This document shows positions 31,595 to 41,352 of a stretch of DNA of 64,000 nucleotides, piece after piece; positions within the stretch are counted from its first letter, which is position 1; every line of letters begins with the position of its first letter. The notes beneath the pieces were generated by a model. That model was given only the letters and a program-made list of their open reading frames with translations, had not been told where the DNA came from and ran no database searches. The stretch comes from Bacteroidota bacterium (GTDB taxonomy: Bacteria; Bacteroidota; Bacteroidia; Chitinophagales; Chitinophagaceae): NCBI GenBank assembly GCA_023386045.1, contig JAEWKK010000032.1, positions 22,884-86,883 of the forward strand, given 5' to 3'. The translations under genes and the position numbers were made by a program.

Positions 31595-33031
31595 TTAATA
31601 GCCGGGACCAAGGAAGGTGGTTTTGGCGGTTTCTATTTTTTTACCATCGCGATACACTCCAATAATGATCGGCGTTTTTCTTCTTTCAATCAATTTGCGA
31701 TCGATCTTCACAAAGAAAGGCGCCTGGAAAAATGATTCAGCTGGTACAGTCATGTCTTTGCCTATCACCGTAATCTCTCCCTCAATATTTTCCAGTTTCA
31801 AAGTCATGGGCAAATTCTTTCTTGTTTTATTGGCCAGCTTGATACTGTATAAATTGGAAACACGTCCATCTGGCTGCATCTGGAATATTTGTCCCGAAGC
31901 CCTTAGTACCCTTGCATCCACATCTTCTCTTGTGATCAGCAAAAAAGCAAGGAAGCCCAGTAAGGCCAGCAAGACCATGGAATAGGATGCAAACCTCCAG
32001 TTGAATTTATTTTTTAGCGAATGCTGGATATTTTCCTCCGAATCAATTCTTATCAATCCCAGGGGCTTGTTAATCTTGGTCATGATGTCATCGCAGGCAT
32101 CGATACAAGCCGTGCAGTTGACACATTCAAGCTGTGTACCATTGCGGATGTCAATACCTGTTGGACAAACCCTAACGCAGGCAAAACAGTCGATGCAATC
32201 GCCCTGCGAAGTATCCACCATTGCTTTTTTGAGTTTGCCTCTTGGTTCACCACGTACATAATCATAAGCAACTACCATTGATTTCTTATCAAGTAGTACT
32301 CCCTGTAATCTTCCATAAGGGCAAACTACAATACAGGCCTGCTCCCTGAACCAGTAAAAAACAAAAAAGAAAATGCCGCTAAATCCAAGCAAGGAAATAA
32401 ATGTGCCGGCATGTGCTGCAATTCCTTCAGTCACCATACGCTCCAGGCGGTCCATTCCAATGACATAAGCCAGGAAAAAATTAGCGATCAGGAAGGAAAT
32501 GGAATAAAAGACGGCCATCTTCACAGCGCGCTTCCGGATCTTGTATGCATTCCATGGCATTTCCTTCAGCTTTCTTTGTGCCTGGGCATCACCATCAAGC
32601 CAGTATTCTATTTTCCTGAAGACCATCTCCATGAAAATAGTCTGGGGACAGGCCCAGCCGCAAAACACACGGCCAAATACTACAGTAAATAAAATCACGA
32701 ATACAATAAAGGCAAGAAGACCTATCGCAAAAATGAAAAAATCCTGTGGCCAGAAGATCTGACCAAAAAGAATAAACTTACGTTGCAACACATTGAAGAG
32801 AAAAAGAGGCTGGCCATCTACTTTAATAAAAGGAAGCGTAAAAAATACAACAAGGTAAACGATAGAAGCAATGGTTCGAAGGTTGTATAATTTTCCCTTT
32901 GGTTTTTTAGGAAATAGAAAATTCCTTTCACCTTTATTATTAATGGTTGCAACCGCGTCACGGAACGACTGGTCAAGCAGCTCTTTTTTTTCTTCAGCTA
33001 TATGAGTTGATATGTCTGGTTGTTGATCCAT
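31595..33031 (-). CDS. ccoG: Cytochrome c oxidase accessory protein CcoG (FixG/RdxA)
   Basis: The 478-residue polytopic protein has FCGWACPQTIF, CIVVCPYGRLQG, and two ferredoxin-like clusters CIDCFACVRVCPTG and CVNCTACIDACDD in a cytosolic loop. A C-terminal Ig-like periplasmic domain follows. CcoG reduces Cu(II) for insertion into the cbb3 active site. It begins immediately after the ccoP stop, in the expected cluster order. Confidence 0.93.
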   Translation of the reverse strand: MDQQPDISTHIAEEKKELLDQSFRDAVATINNKGERNFLFPKKPKGKLYNLRTIASIVYLVVFFTLPFIKVDGQPLFLFNVLQRKFILFGQIFWPQDFFIFAIGLLAFIVFVILFTVVFGRVFCGWACPQTIFMEMVFRKIEYWLDGDAQAQRKLKEMPWNAYKIRKRAVKMAVFYSISFLIANFFLAYVIGMDRLERMVTEGIAAHAGTFISLLGFSGIFFFVFYWFREQACIVVCPYGRLQGVLLDKKSMVVAYDYVRGEPRGKLKKAMVDTSQGDCIDCFACVRVCPTGIDIRNGTQLECVNCTACIDACDDIMTKINKPLGLIRIDSEENIQHSLKNKFNWRFASYSMVLLALLGFLAFLLITREDVDARVLRASGQIFQMQPDGRVSNLYSIKLANKTRKNLPMTLKLENIEGEITVIGKDMTVPAESFFQAPFFVKIDRKLIERRKTPIIIGVYRDGKKIETAKTTFLGPGY

Positions 33032-33931
33032 TTATTTTTTTGATAAGGATGTTGAATCTTTCACAGCAGTGGAACTATCCGTAGGATTTGACTGGAACAA
33101 TTCACCCTGCGGCGCTTTTGCATTTGCAGGTTTGGTACCTGTGATGGATTTGATATAGCTCGCCAGATTTTTGATCTGCCCGGGCGAATAGGTTTTTTCC
33201 CAGGCCTGCATTCCTTTATCTGGAACGCCATACTTAATGGTCTTAAACACATCATTGATGGTACCTCCATGGATCCAGTAATCATCTGTTAGATTAGGAC
33301 CCACACCACCTTCACCATTCATACCATGACAGGCAAAGCAATTGGACTGGTAGATCTTTTTACCATCAGTGATACCGGCAGCATCGGCCATGGTCACTGT
33401 TTTTTCGTCCACCATATCACCGGATTTTTTCCTGTACTCTTCTACCTGCGCAGCGGCTATCTTCATTTCACGGTCGTATTCCTGTTCAGGAGTAGGACCT
33501 GTTTTCCATACATGAAAACGGAACATGTAAAAAACAGCAATCACCAAAGTGATATAGAATCCATATTTCCACCATGGTGGCAAGGCATTGTCCAGCTCTT
33601 TAATGCCGTCATAATCATGATCAAGCAGGATGTCTTCTTCCTTTTCAACTGCAACTGCCTTTGTGAATAATTTGCTATCGAGTCTTGACCACCATTGCCT
33701 TAAGGTCACCGGTTTTTCCGCTGGCTTTCCGTCAATGCCGCTCAGTCGCCCAAAGACAATGACAAAAAAGAAAACGATGAATACCACCAGGGATAAGATC
33801 CCCCAGTAGATCCAGTTGCCCGGGTCCGCAACAGCTTCGGTGGATTTATCTGCCGCCTGGGATGATGCCAATAAAGAAGCAGATAAAAAGAACGAAAGAA
33901 TAATGATCTTATAATAATTCCTCTTACTCAT
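33032..33931 (-). CDS. ccoP: cbb3 oxidase subunit CcoP with a single haem c
   Basis: The 299-residue protein has a signal or anchor segment (IIILSFFLSASLLAS), a second helix near 40-60 (SLVVFIVFFFVIVFG), and a CcoP N-terminal stretch LDHDYDGIKELDNALPPWW with a following helix (YGFYITLVIAVFYMF). One cytochrome c domain carries CFACH and the distal region PDKGMQAW. Proteobacterial CcoP has two haems; only one CxxCH is present here, as usual in Bacteroidota. It passes electrons to the CcoO haem. Confidence 0.92.
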   Translation of the reverse strand: MSKRNYYKIIILSFFLSASLLASSQAADKSTEAVADPGNWIYWGILSLVVFIVFFFVIVFGRLSGIDGKPAEKPVTLRQWWSRLDSKLFTKAVAVEKEEDILLDHDYDGIKELDNALPPWWKYGFYITLVIAVFYMFRFHVWKTGPTPEQEYDREMKIAAAQVEEYRKKSGDMVDEKTVTMADAAGITDGKKIYQSNCFACHGMNGEGGVGPNLTDDYWIHGGTINDVFKTIKYGVPDKGMQAWEKTYSPGQIKNLASYIKSITGTKPANAKAPQGELFQSNPTDSSTAVKDSTSLSKK

Positions 33932-33932
33932 T

Positions 33933-34139
33933 TTAAGCTTGTTTTAATTGTGGATTCATCTCATTGTTTTCTGAAATGTCTAAGGGCATTTCACCCAGTT
34001 CTTTCACGGTTTGCTTGTCCATCTTCTTCACATACCAGAGCACGGCAATGAAGAAGACCACGAACATCAGCAATGAAATAATCGGGTAGATGTCTATTCC
34101 TTTGATAGAATCAGCGTATTGTTTGATGTACTTCAGCAT
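33933..34139 (-). CDS. ccoQ: Small cbb3 oxidase subunit CcoQ-like
   Basis: The 68-residue protein has one helix (PIISLLMFVVFFIAVLWYV) followed by a basic/acidic tail. Size, topology and position between ccoNO and ccoP (gaps of 1 and 6 nt) match CcoQ, which stabilises the complex. Sequence conservation in this family is weak. Confidence 0.8.
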   Translation of the reverse strand: MLKYIKQYADSIKGIDIYPIISLLMFVVFFIAVLWYVKKMDKQTVKELGEMPLDISENNEMNPQLKQA

Positions 34140-34145
34140 GATGAA

Positions 34146-36338
34146 TTATTTAAGAGCAGTTTTATCTTTTCCAATGTCGGTACCAAGTCTTTGCAGGTAA
34201 GCAATGATGGCAATGATCTCCCTGTTTGAAGGCACATTGATGCTGTCTTTCTTCAGGTTGTCTGCTATACCTTCAGCCTGTTTCATCAGGTCTGCATTTG
34301 CGATCTTATCATAGCCTGCAGGATAAGGAACTCCCAGGGTTTGCATAGCCCTGATCTTGACAGGAGTGCTTGCCGTATCAATCTTGTTATCGATCAGGAA
34401 AGAATAAGGAGGCATAACAGAACCAGTGGAGATGGACTGCGGATCATCCATATGATTGAAATGCCAGGTATCCGATTTCTTGTTATTGCCTGCACCTTCG
34501 CGGGAAAGATCCGGACCTGTTCTTTTTGATCCCCACTGGAATGGATGATCATAAACAAATTCCCCGGCTTTGGAATATTCTCCATAGCGTTCTGTTTCGG
34601 AACGGAATGGACGGATCATTTGTGAATGGCAGGTATAACATCCTTCGCGCACATAAACATCACGACCCTGCAATTCAAGCGGTGTATAGGGTTTAACGCT
34701 TGCAATGGTTGGAATGTTTGATTTGATCAGGAAGGTCGGGATCATTTCTACTGCACCACCAATCAGGATAACGATCAATGTAGCCACCAGCAATGGAGTA
34801 GGTTTTCTTTCGATCCACCTGTGCCAGTGTTCACCTTTGTGTTTGACATATACTTTTTCAAGAGCAGGGGCTTCTGCAGCTTCGTTGGCAACAAGAGTTG
34901 ATTTGCGTACCGTTTTATAAATATTGTACATCATGATGATGGCGCCTGTTACAAATAAGGCCCCACCAAATCCACGAATGGCATAAAATGGTTTCATGAA
35001 AGTTACTGTATCCAGGAACTGGTATTTCAACTGTCCGCTAGGTGTAAACTGCTTCCACATGGAGGCTTGCATGAAACCGGCCATATACATGGGTACCGCA
35101 TAGAAAAGAATACCCAGCGTGGAAATCCAGAAGTGGAAATTTGCCAGCTTCTTTGAATGCAATTCTGTTTTAAAAATTCTTGGGATCAGCCAGTAAATAA
35201 TACCAAACGTAAGCATGGCATTCCAGCCCAAACCACCTACGTGCACGTGGGCAATGGTCCAGTCGGTGAAGTGGGAGATGGCATTGATGCTTTTAAGTGA
35301 AAGCATGGGACCTTCAAAAGTGGCCATACCATAGGCGGTTACGGCAACCACCATGAATTTCAGGATCACATCTTCACGCACCTTATCCCAGGCACCGCGA
35401 AGTGTAAGCAAACCATTGATCATACCACCCCAGCTTGGGAAGATCAGTGTAAATGAGAAAACAATTCCCAGTGATTGTGCCCAGTTAGGCAGTGATGAAT
35501 ATAAAAGGTGGTGAGGACCAGCCCAGATATAAATAAAGATCAGTGCCCAGAAGTGAATGATGGAAAGCTTATAAGAATAAACCGGCCGGTTGGCGGCTTT
35601 GGGAAGAAAATAATACATCAATCCCAGGTAAGGAGTGGTGAGGAAGAAGGCCACCGCATTATGACCATACCACCATTGCACCAGCGCATCCTGAACACCT
35701 GCATAGACAGGATAACTTTTTAAGAATCCAACTGGGATCTCAATTGAGTTCACAATATGCAGCACAGCAACTGTAACAAAAGTGGCGATATAAAACCACA
35801 CAGCTACATAGAGATGTCGTTCACGTCTTTTGAGGATGGTGGCGAACATGTTCCAGCCAAAAATTACCCAGATCACGGTAATGGCAATATCGATGGGCCA
35901 TTCCAGTTCAGCGTATTCCTTGCTGGTGGTAAATCCGAGAGGAAGCGTGATGGCTGCGGCAACAATGATCAATTGCCATCCCCAAAAATGGATCTTACCC
36001 ATTACATCACTCCACATCCTTGTTTTCAAAAGGCGTTGAATGGAATAATAATAACCCATGAAAATTCCATTGCCCACAAACGCAAAGATCACTGCGTTGG
36101 TATGCAAGGGTCTTATCCGGCCGAAGTTAAACCAGGGCTGGAGGTTCAGTGTTTTTGGAAACACTAGCTGTAAAGCTGCCCAGAGTCCCACCAACATGCC
36201 TACAACACCCCAGATAATGGTGGCGTAAGCAAAGTTCCTGACGATCTTGTTGTCGTAATAAAAGGTCTCGCGCCTGCCGGATTGCACCGGTGGTGGGGCC
36301 TCAACCAATTCGTCCTGCTTTAAATTTTCCAGTTGCAT
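34146..36338 (-). CDS. ccoN: cbb3 oxidase fused CcoN-CcoO subunit
   Basis: The 730-residue protein joins catalytic subunit I to the mono-haem subunit II. The CcoN part (about 25-480, 12+ helices) shows the haem-ligand motif RPLHTNAVIFAF, CuB ligands in WWYGHNAVAFF and AGPHHLLYS, and HVHVGGLGWNAM. After a linker helix (about 515-540) the CcoO part has REGCYTCHSQMIRPF and TGPDLSREG. It reduces O2 with high affinity and pumps protons. The fused form is typical of Bacteroidota. Confidence 0.94.
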   Translation of the reverse strand: MQLENLKQDELVEAPPPVQSGRRETFYYDNKIVRNFAYATIIWGVVGMLVGLWAALQLVFPKTLNLQPWFNFGRIRPLHTNAVIFAFVGNGIFMGYYYSIQRLLKTRMWSDVMGKIHFWGWQLIIVAAAITLPLGFTTSKEYAELEWPIDIAITVIWVIFGWNMFATILKRRERHLYVAVWFYIATFVTVAVLHIVNSIEIPVGFLKSYPVYAGVQDALVQWWYGHNAVAFFLTTPYLGLMYYFLPKAANRPVYSYKLSIIHFWALIFIYIWAGPHHLLYSSLPNWAQSLGIVFSFTLIFPSWGGMINGLLTLRGAWDKVREDVILKFMVVAVTAYGMATFEGPMLSLKSINAISHFTDWTIAHVHVGGLGWNAMLTFGIIYWLIPRIFKTELHSKKLANFHFWISTLGILFYAVPMYMAGFMQASMWKQFTPSGQLKYQFLDTVTFMKPFYAIRGFGGALFVTGAIIMMYNIYKTVRKSTLVANEAAEAPALEKVYVKHKGEHWHRWIERKPTPLLVATLIVILIGGAVEMIPTFLIKSNIPTIASVKPYTPLELQGRDVYVREGCYTCHSQMIRPFRSETERYGEYSKAGEFVYDHPFQWGSKRTGPDLSREGAGNNKKSDTWHFNHMDDPQSISTGSVMPPYSFLIDNKIDTASTPVKIRAMQTLGVPYPAGYDKIANADLMKQAEGIADNLKKDSINVPSNREIIAIIAYLQRLGTDIGKDKTALK

Positions 36339-36401
36339 GAATCTTTATTGTTTTCGTGATTTATTCTTTATGAATTTTTCGTTTGCTTCTTTGGAGTTAA
36401 C

Positions 36402-36647
36402 TCAGTTTTTTTTGGGATCGATGGCAGAAAAACTGGCAGGATGAACTTGTCCTGAATAACCATCCTTCACCTGCTTTTCAACCGTGGAAATTACCGGCGT
36501 ACCAGGTTCGTTATCATCAAATAACATGCGTACGGAAGGTGTATAATCATCATCGTACTGCCCTTTATTTACCGACCAGATAAAAGCAGCCAAAAAGCCT
36601 CCGGCCACTATTACACTGATGATGACAAGTATGATCAGAACACTCAT
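36402..36647 (-). CDS. ccoS: Cbb3 oxidase assembly protein CcoS
   Basis: The 81-residue protein has one N-terminal helix (LIILVIISVIVAGGFLAAFIW) followed by KGQYDDDYTPSVRML, close to the CcoS signature xGQFDDLExP. It is needed for haem and copper cofactor insertion. The tail is longer than in Proteobacteria. It lies between ccoI and ccoNO with its own -7 element. Confidence 0.88.
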   Translation of the reverse strand: MSVLIILVIISVIVAGGFLAAFIWSVNKGQYDDDYTPSVRMLFDDNEPGTPVISTVEKQVKDGYSGQVHPASFSAIDPKKN

Positions 36648-36664
36648 ATTATTTATTTACGACG

Positions 36665-36672
36665 CAAAGGTA
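36665..36672 (-). promoter_or_regulatory. -7 element TACCTTTG of ccoS
   Basis: It matches TAnnTTTG on the minus strand, 17 nt before the ccoS ATG. This would allow the ccoS-ccoNOQP genes to be transcribed separately from ccoI. No FNR/CRP-like palindrome was seen nearby. Confidence 0.5.
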
Positions 36673-36733
36673 TTTTTAGACCAATGGGCATAGGCTGAGC
36701 CATATCATTGATAAACATGACGATAATCAGTTT

Positions 36734-39178
36734 TTACAAACCTTTCCTCCTGGCCATAATTGAAGTGGCCAGGGTAACAAACGAAACGATGGTTATCGAG
36801 CTTGCCGGCATCAGGATGGCAGCGATCATCGGTGACAACAATGCCTGTACGGCAAAGCCCAATCCTATAAAATTGTACAGGATGGAAATGATGAAGCTTA
36901 CCATTACTACTTTTCTTCCAGACCGTGCATAACTCATAAAAGCATCCAGTTGACCCACATGTCCGCTGTCAAGAATGGCATCGGAGGCTGGTGTGAACTG
37001 GCTGGTATTTTCTGTAACTGCTACTCCTACATTACTTTGTTTAAGCGCACCTGCATCATTCAAACCATCACCCAGCATCAATACCCGGCGGCCTTCCTTT
37101 TCCTGCAGATCCCTGATGTATTGCAGTTTGGTCTGTGGTGACTGGTTAAATAAAATAGGTGTCTCCTGGCCAAATATCTCCCTGAGGTTTTCTTTTTCAG
37201 CATCATTATCTCCAGATAAAACATGCAGCTGGAAGCCACGTGCTTCGAGGGCATTTACCATTTCGCGAACACCTTCGCGATAGCTATTATTGACCTGGTA
37301 ATAACCTTTTACATCACCTTCAATGGAGATCCAGACTTCCGCTGTATCGCTGATCTTTTGCGCAAGCTTGCCCCTGACATAGCTCAAAGAGCCGGCCCTT
37401 ACAAGATCTCCATGAATGATGGCTTCAATGCCCTTGCCCGTAAATTCCTGGAATTCAAATACCGGAAGTGGCGTGGTGATGCCCTTCATCAACAAATGCT
37501 CTTTCAACATTCTGCTTAGGGGATGTGCCGATTCCTTTACAAGCGAATAAACCAGTTGCTCTTCCTGTTCTTTCAATGGAAGACCGATGAATTCAATGCT
37601 TGCGGTATTCGTATGCGTTAAAGTACCGGTCTTGTCAAATACAACCGTATTGACCTTTGACAGGGATTCAATAACTGAAGCATTTTTAAGATAGAGTTGG
37701 TTTCTTCCAAAATGCCTCAGCATATTACCGAACGTAAAAGTGGCCGACAGCAAAAGTGAACAAGGACAGGCAACGATAAGAGCAGCTGTAACTGCCGGAA
37801 GTATATTGGCCGGGTTAACGATTGCCCAATAGATGCCTGCAATAGCAGCAACAACAAAAAGAGCCAAAGTAAAATAACGGCTCCAGGGATGAATAAATGA
37901 TTTCTCTTTGTTTTTCTGCTCGGCAAAAACATCGTTATTATTCCACAACTGCGTGATATAGCTTTGCGAAACTGTTTTGATTACTTCAAGTTCAATGCTT
38001 CCACCCAATTGCCTTGCACCTGCATAGATCAATTCACCTTTTTTCTTCTGAACGGGAATTTCTTCTCCAGATACAAAACTGTAGTCAATATTGGCTTCAC
38101 CATGGAGCAGCACTGCATCGGCTGGCACCATTTCATTATTGCGAACAAGAATATGATCTCCTTTTTTCAGTGATGTAATAGTGAGTGCGGATTCCGTTCC
38201 ATTTTTTATAACGGTAACGCCAAGAGGGAAATAGGATTTATAATCACGGTCAAAAGAAAAGGAGTCATAGGTTTTATTCTGGAACCATCGGCCCACCAGC
38301 ATGAATAAAACAATACCACTCATGCTGTCAAAATATCCGGCACCGGTACCGCTTAATACTTCATAAGTACTCCTGGAGAAAGTCATAAGGATGGAAAGAG
38401 CGATAGGAGCGTCGATGTTCAGCCAGTTTTGTCGCAAACCTTTCCAGGCTGAAACAAAGAAATCAGAAGCGCTATAAAAAAATACAGGCAGGGCAAGAAG
38501 TAAATTGAGATAGGAAAAAAGCTTAGCAAGAAATTCCTGGTCAATATCTCCCGTTGAAAAATATTCGGGAAAACTCAGCATCATGATATTGCTGAAGCAA
38601 AATCCTGCAACACCTATTTTATAAAACTGGCGCCTGTCGATTTTTTTTGTTTTCTTTTTTTCTCCGTCATCAAAGCTGATATAAGGTTCATATCCTACAA
38701 AGGCCAGTAGTTCCACGATCTTTCTCAGACTGGTTTGGGATGGGTCATAAGCTATAAAAACTTCTTTTCGCTGGAAATTGGTTTTGGAACTGATGATGCC
38801 TGGATTAATCGTATGAAGGTTTTCGAGCAACCAGATACAGGAAGCACAGTGCATTTGAGGCAGGTAGAAATTCAGCTGGTGCTGTTTTCCATCCGTAAAA
38901 CGAAGAAGCTTGTGAAGCACTTCGTCATTATCCAGGTAAGCGTATTTATCAGAATTAAATTTTCCTTTGACCTTGATGCCTGGCGTGTTGCTCAAATCAT
39001 AATAGTTACACAGCCCGTTTTCTTTGAGTAATCCATAAATGAATTTGCATCCTTCGCAACAGAAGTAATGATCATCTTCCCTGATGGAATTATCACAGGA
39101 TTCACCGCAATGATAGCAGGTTGTGACAACAGGAAGGTCCTTATTGCGTTTTCGTGGTGGTGCTTCAATCGTGGACAT
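36734..39178 (-). CDS. ccoI: Copper-translocating P1B-type ATPase (CcoI/FixI-like)
   Basis: The 814-residue protein has a Cys-rich N-terminus CYHCGESC and FCCEGCKFIYGLL, an HMA-like domain with MHCASCIWLLENL, and eight helices. The copper site is CPCSLLLSATFTF, with phosphorylation motif DKTGTLTH and hinge MLGDGLNDAGAL. It supplies copper for cbb3 assembly. The start is ATG 39178; the longer frame begins at TTG 39202, inside a promoter-like GATTTTTG. It is the first gene of the cluster. Confidence 0.92.
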   Translation of the reverse strand: MSTIEAPPRKRNKDLPVVTTCYHCGESCDNSIREDDHYFCCEGCKFIYGLLKENGLCNYYDLSNTPGIKVKGKFNSDKYAYLDNDEVLHKLLRFTDGKQHQLNFYLPQMHCASCIWLLENLHTINPGIISSKTNFQRKEVFIAYDPSQTSLRKIVELLAFVGYEPYISFDDGEKKKTKKIDRRQFYKIGVAGFCFSNIMMLSFPEYFSTGDIDQEFLAKLFSYLNLLLALPVFFYSASDFFVSAWKGLRQNWLNIDAPIALSILMTFSRSTYEVLSGTGAGYFDSMSGIVLFMLVGRWFQNKTYDSFSFDRDYKSYFPLGVTVIKNGTESALTITSLKKGDHILVRNNEMVPADAVLLHGEANIDYSFVSGEEIPVQKKKGELIYAGARQLGGSIELEVIKTVSQSYITQLWNNNDVFAEQKNKEKSFIHPWSRYFTLALFVVAAIAGIYWAIVNPANILPAVTAALIVACPCSLLLSATFTFGNMLRHFGRNQLYLKNASVIESLSKVNTVVFDKTGTLTHTNTASIEFIGLPLKEQEEQLVYSLVKESAHPLSRMLKEHLLMKGITTPLPVFEFQEFTGKGIEAIIHGDLVRAGSLSYVRGKLAQKISDTAEVWISIEGDVKGYYQVNNSYREGVREMVNALEARGFQLHVLSGDNDAEKENLREIFGQETPILFNQSPQTKLQYIRDLQEKEGRRVLMLGDGLNDAGALKQSNVGVAVTENTSQFTPASDAILDSGHVGQLDAFMSYARSGRKVVMVSFIISILYNFIGLGFAVQALLSPMIAAILMPASSITIVSFVTLATSIMARRKGL

Positions 39179-39262
39179 ACTGCGGGCAAAAATCCATCGC
39201 AATGCCCTGGAACAAACTGAGAAGCATCATTTTAAAAGATGAGATAAATCAGGCAGGAGATC

Positions 39263-39363
39263 ATGGTTCATGGTTCATAGATCATAGCAGATGGGCATAT
39301 AGCATATAGCTTATGGCTCGTAGTAAAATCAGCTAGTCTTGTCACCCTGTAAAGGGACCCTGT
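39263..39363. repeat. Mixed word array and 13-bp tandem
   Basis: ATGGTTCATGGTTCATAG, then GGCATATAGCATATAGC, then two tandem copies of ACCCTGTAAAGGG (about 39338-39363). The first two word types recur near 8781 and 63834-63876. The array fills the gap between ccoI and the iron-sulfur gene. Confidence 0.65.
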
Positions 39364-39378
39364 AAAGGAGTCATCTTT

Positions 39379-40704
39379 TTAAGAGTCAAGCTCAACTGCC
39401 CATCGGTCGCGGTCGTCGGGACTGAATTTCCAGGGAGCAAAATTGTTTTCAATATTGCTATACATGCCATTCCATTCTGCCGGCTGGTTGCTTTCTTCCA
39501 GTGCCAGGTAGCGCTTCAGCTGGTTGATGATGTGAAGAGGGTGGATCAATACAGGGCAGGCCTGTACACAAGCCTGGCAGGAGGTGCAGGCCCACAATTC
39601 TTCTGTAGTAATATAATCGTGCAAAAGTGATTTTCCATCATCAGTGAACTGACCATTCTTATCCCTATTGGCACCTACTTCTTCCATGCGGTCACGAGTA
39701 TCCATCATGATCTTTCTGGGTGAAAGCAATTTGCCAGTTTGATTAGCAGGACAAGCCTCTGTGCAACGTCCGCATTCCGTACAGGTATAGGCATCCATCA
39801 GGTTTTTCCAGGAGAGGTCAAATACATCCTTCGCTCCAAATTTCTTATGTTCTTCAGAGGCTGCTTCTGCAGGAACCGTTTCTGGCTGCATGGCATACAT
39901 CACTTCCTTTTGTATCTCCGGCATATTGTTCATCTTGCCCTGGGGCTGAAGTCTTGCATAATAGGTGTTTGGAAATGCAAGTATGATATGCAGGTGCTTG
40001 GAATAGGGTAGATAATTCAGGAAAACAAAAATCCCGGCAATATGTAACCACCAGGCAGCTCTTTCTATAACCACCAGAGTAGCACTATCTGTATTTTGAA
40101 ATAATGGAGTAATGAAACCCGAAACCCAGAATTGTGCTGTTTGTACTTCACCATAATGTCCATATCCCTGGAGCTGCAAGGCTTTATCAGCAGCATTCAT
40201 GGTAAGGAAGAGGCTCATGAGCACAATCTCAAAAAAGAGAATGTAGTTGGCATCACTGCGTGGCCAGCCATTGAGCTCCTTCATATTAAGTCTTTTTACC
40301 CGCACCAGATTTCTCCTGATCAGGAAGATGACACAAGAAGCCAGCACAAGAAAGGCAAGGACTTCAAAGAAATTAATAACAAAGCTGTAAAAATCACCGA
40401 GTCCCGGTGCAAATAGGCGGTGTGTTCCAAAGATGCCATCGAGGATGATCTCCAGTATTTCAATATTAATGATGATGAAACCTGCATACACTGCAAAGTG
40501 GAGCAAAGCCACCAGTGGTTTGTCAAACATCCGCTTCTGTCCGAATGCCATCAGCAAAACATTTTTCCACCTGTCTGGATCCGGAGACATCTTCTCATCT
40601 CGACCTAACCTGATATTACGGCTGATGAACTTTACCTTTCTTGCGAAGATCCAAACCGCTGCTGCTGTAAGCAGGATGAATAAAATTTGTTGTGCCAACT
40701 GCAT
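39379..40704 (-). CDS. Membrane-bound 4Fe-4S electron-transfer protein
   Basis: The 441-residue protein has an N-terminal membrane domain with about five helices (several His suggest a haem b-type site), then two [4Fe-4S] motifs CTECGRCTEACPANQTGK and CTSCQACVQACPVLIHP. It has no CCG domain. This is half of an HdrDE/GlcF-like unit; the soluble half is probably the CCG protein at 26616-27395. The start is ATG 40704, which begins the first helix; the frame open to 40947 overlaps the divergent gene. Confidence 0.86.
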   Translation of the reverse strand: MQLAQQILFILLTAAAVWIFARKVKFISRNIRLGRDEKMSPDPDRWKNVLLMAFGQKRMFDKPLVALLHFAVYAGFIIINIEILEIILDGIFGTHRLFAPGLGDFYSFVINFFEVLAFLVLASCVIFLIRRNLVRVKRLNMKELNGWPRSDANYILFFEIVLMSLFLTMNAADKALQLQGYGHYGEVQTAQFWVSGFITPLFQNTDSATLVVIERAAWWLHIAGIFVFLNYLPYSKHLHIILAFPNTYYARLQPQGKMNNMPEIQKEVMYAMQPETVPAEAASEEHKKFGAKDVFDLSWKNLMDAYTCTECGRCTEACPANQTGKLLSPRKIMMDTRDRMEEVGANRDKNGQFTDDGKSLLHDYITTEELWACTSCQACVQACPVLIHPLHIINQLKRYLALEESNQPAEWNGMYSNIENNFAPWKFSPDDRDRWAVELDS

Positions 40705-40744
40705 AATTGGTGCTAATTTAAGCGCTGTAAAATTAGGAGCCAAA

Positions 40745-41251
40745 ATGGAAACCTTGCAAACAAAGAATTGTGTATTAGACCAGGATGCAATTACAAGAAA
40801 GCTAAAACGCATGGCACTTGAAGTGGCAGAACGTAACAGTGATGAGAATGAACTGATCATTGCAGGCATTGCAGGCAATGGTGAAGTAGTAGCCAAAAAC
40901 CTTGTAGCTGAATTAAAAAAGATCAGCAAAATACAAATCCACACCACAACTGTTCAACTCAATAAGAAAGATCCGCTTCAGGTTAATTTCCATCCACAGA
41001 TCGTTCCAGAAAACAAAACCATCATCATAGTGGATGATGTTGCCAATACCGGCAAAACCATGATGTATGCCTTCAAACCACTGCTTGATGCACATCCCAA
41101 AAAAGTTCAGACCCTGGTATTGGTGGAAAGAAGCCATAAACTCTTTCCGGTCCAAACCGATTATGCCGGACTTTCCATTGCCACTACATTGCAGGAGCAC
41201 ATTACCGTTGAAACCAAAGACGATAAAATAACAGGAGCGTGGCTGTATTAA
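40745..41251 (+). CDS. Phosphoribosyltransferase (PyrR-like)
   Basis: The 168-residue type I PRTase has PRPP-binding loop IIIVDDVANTGKTM, an early GIAGNGEVVAKNL, and TTVQLNKKDPLQV before it. Such enzymes use phosphoribosyl pyrophosphate to salvage a base, or act as PyrR regulators of pyrimidine genes. Which of these applies cannot be told. The ATG at 40745 is chosen; the upstream in-frame extension overlaps the divergent iron-sulfur gene. Confidence 0.87.
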   Translation: METLQTKNCVLDQDAITRKLKRMALEVAERNSDENELIIAGIAGNGEVVAKNLVAELKKISKIQIHTTTVQLNKKDPLQVNFHPQIVPENKTIIIVDDVANTGKTMMYAFKPLLDAHPKKVQTLVLVERSHKLFPVQTDYAGLSIATTLQEHITVETKDDKITGAWLY

Positions 41252-41261
41252 GGTGAATGGA

Positions 41262-41300
41262 GAGTAGTGAGTGGTGAGTAGTGAGTGGTGAGTAGTGAGT
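41262..41300. repeat. GTGAGTAGTGAGTG tandem array
   Basis: Five to six overlapping copies of GAGTAGTGAGTGGT lie right after the phosphoribosyltransferase stop codon. Confidence 0.7.
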
Positions 41301-41352
41301 TGGGCGATTGCGGTTACTATGATGCCATAACCACACTGACAAGATCATTCAC

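Noticed and set aside
34146..39178. FNR/CRP-type operator in the cbb3 promoters
   Set aside because: I looked for TTGAT-N4-ATCAA-like palindromes upstream of ccoI and ccoS and saw none convincing.
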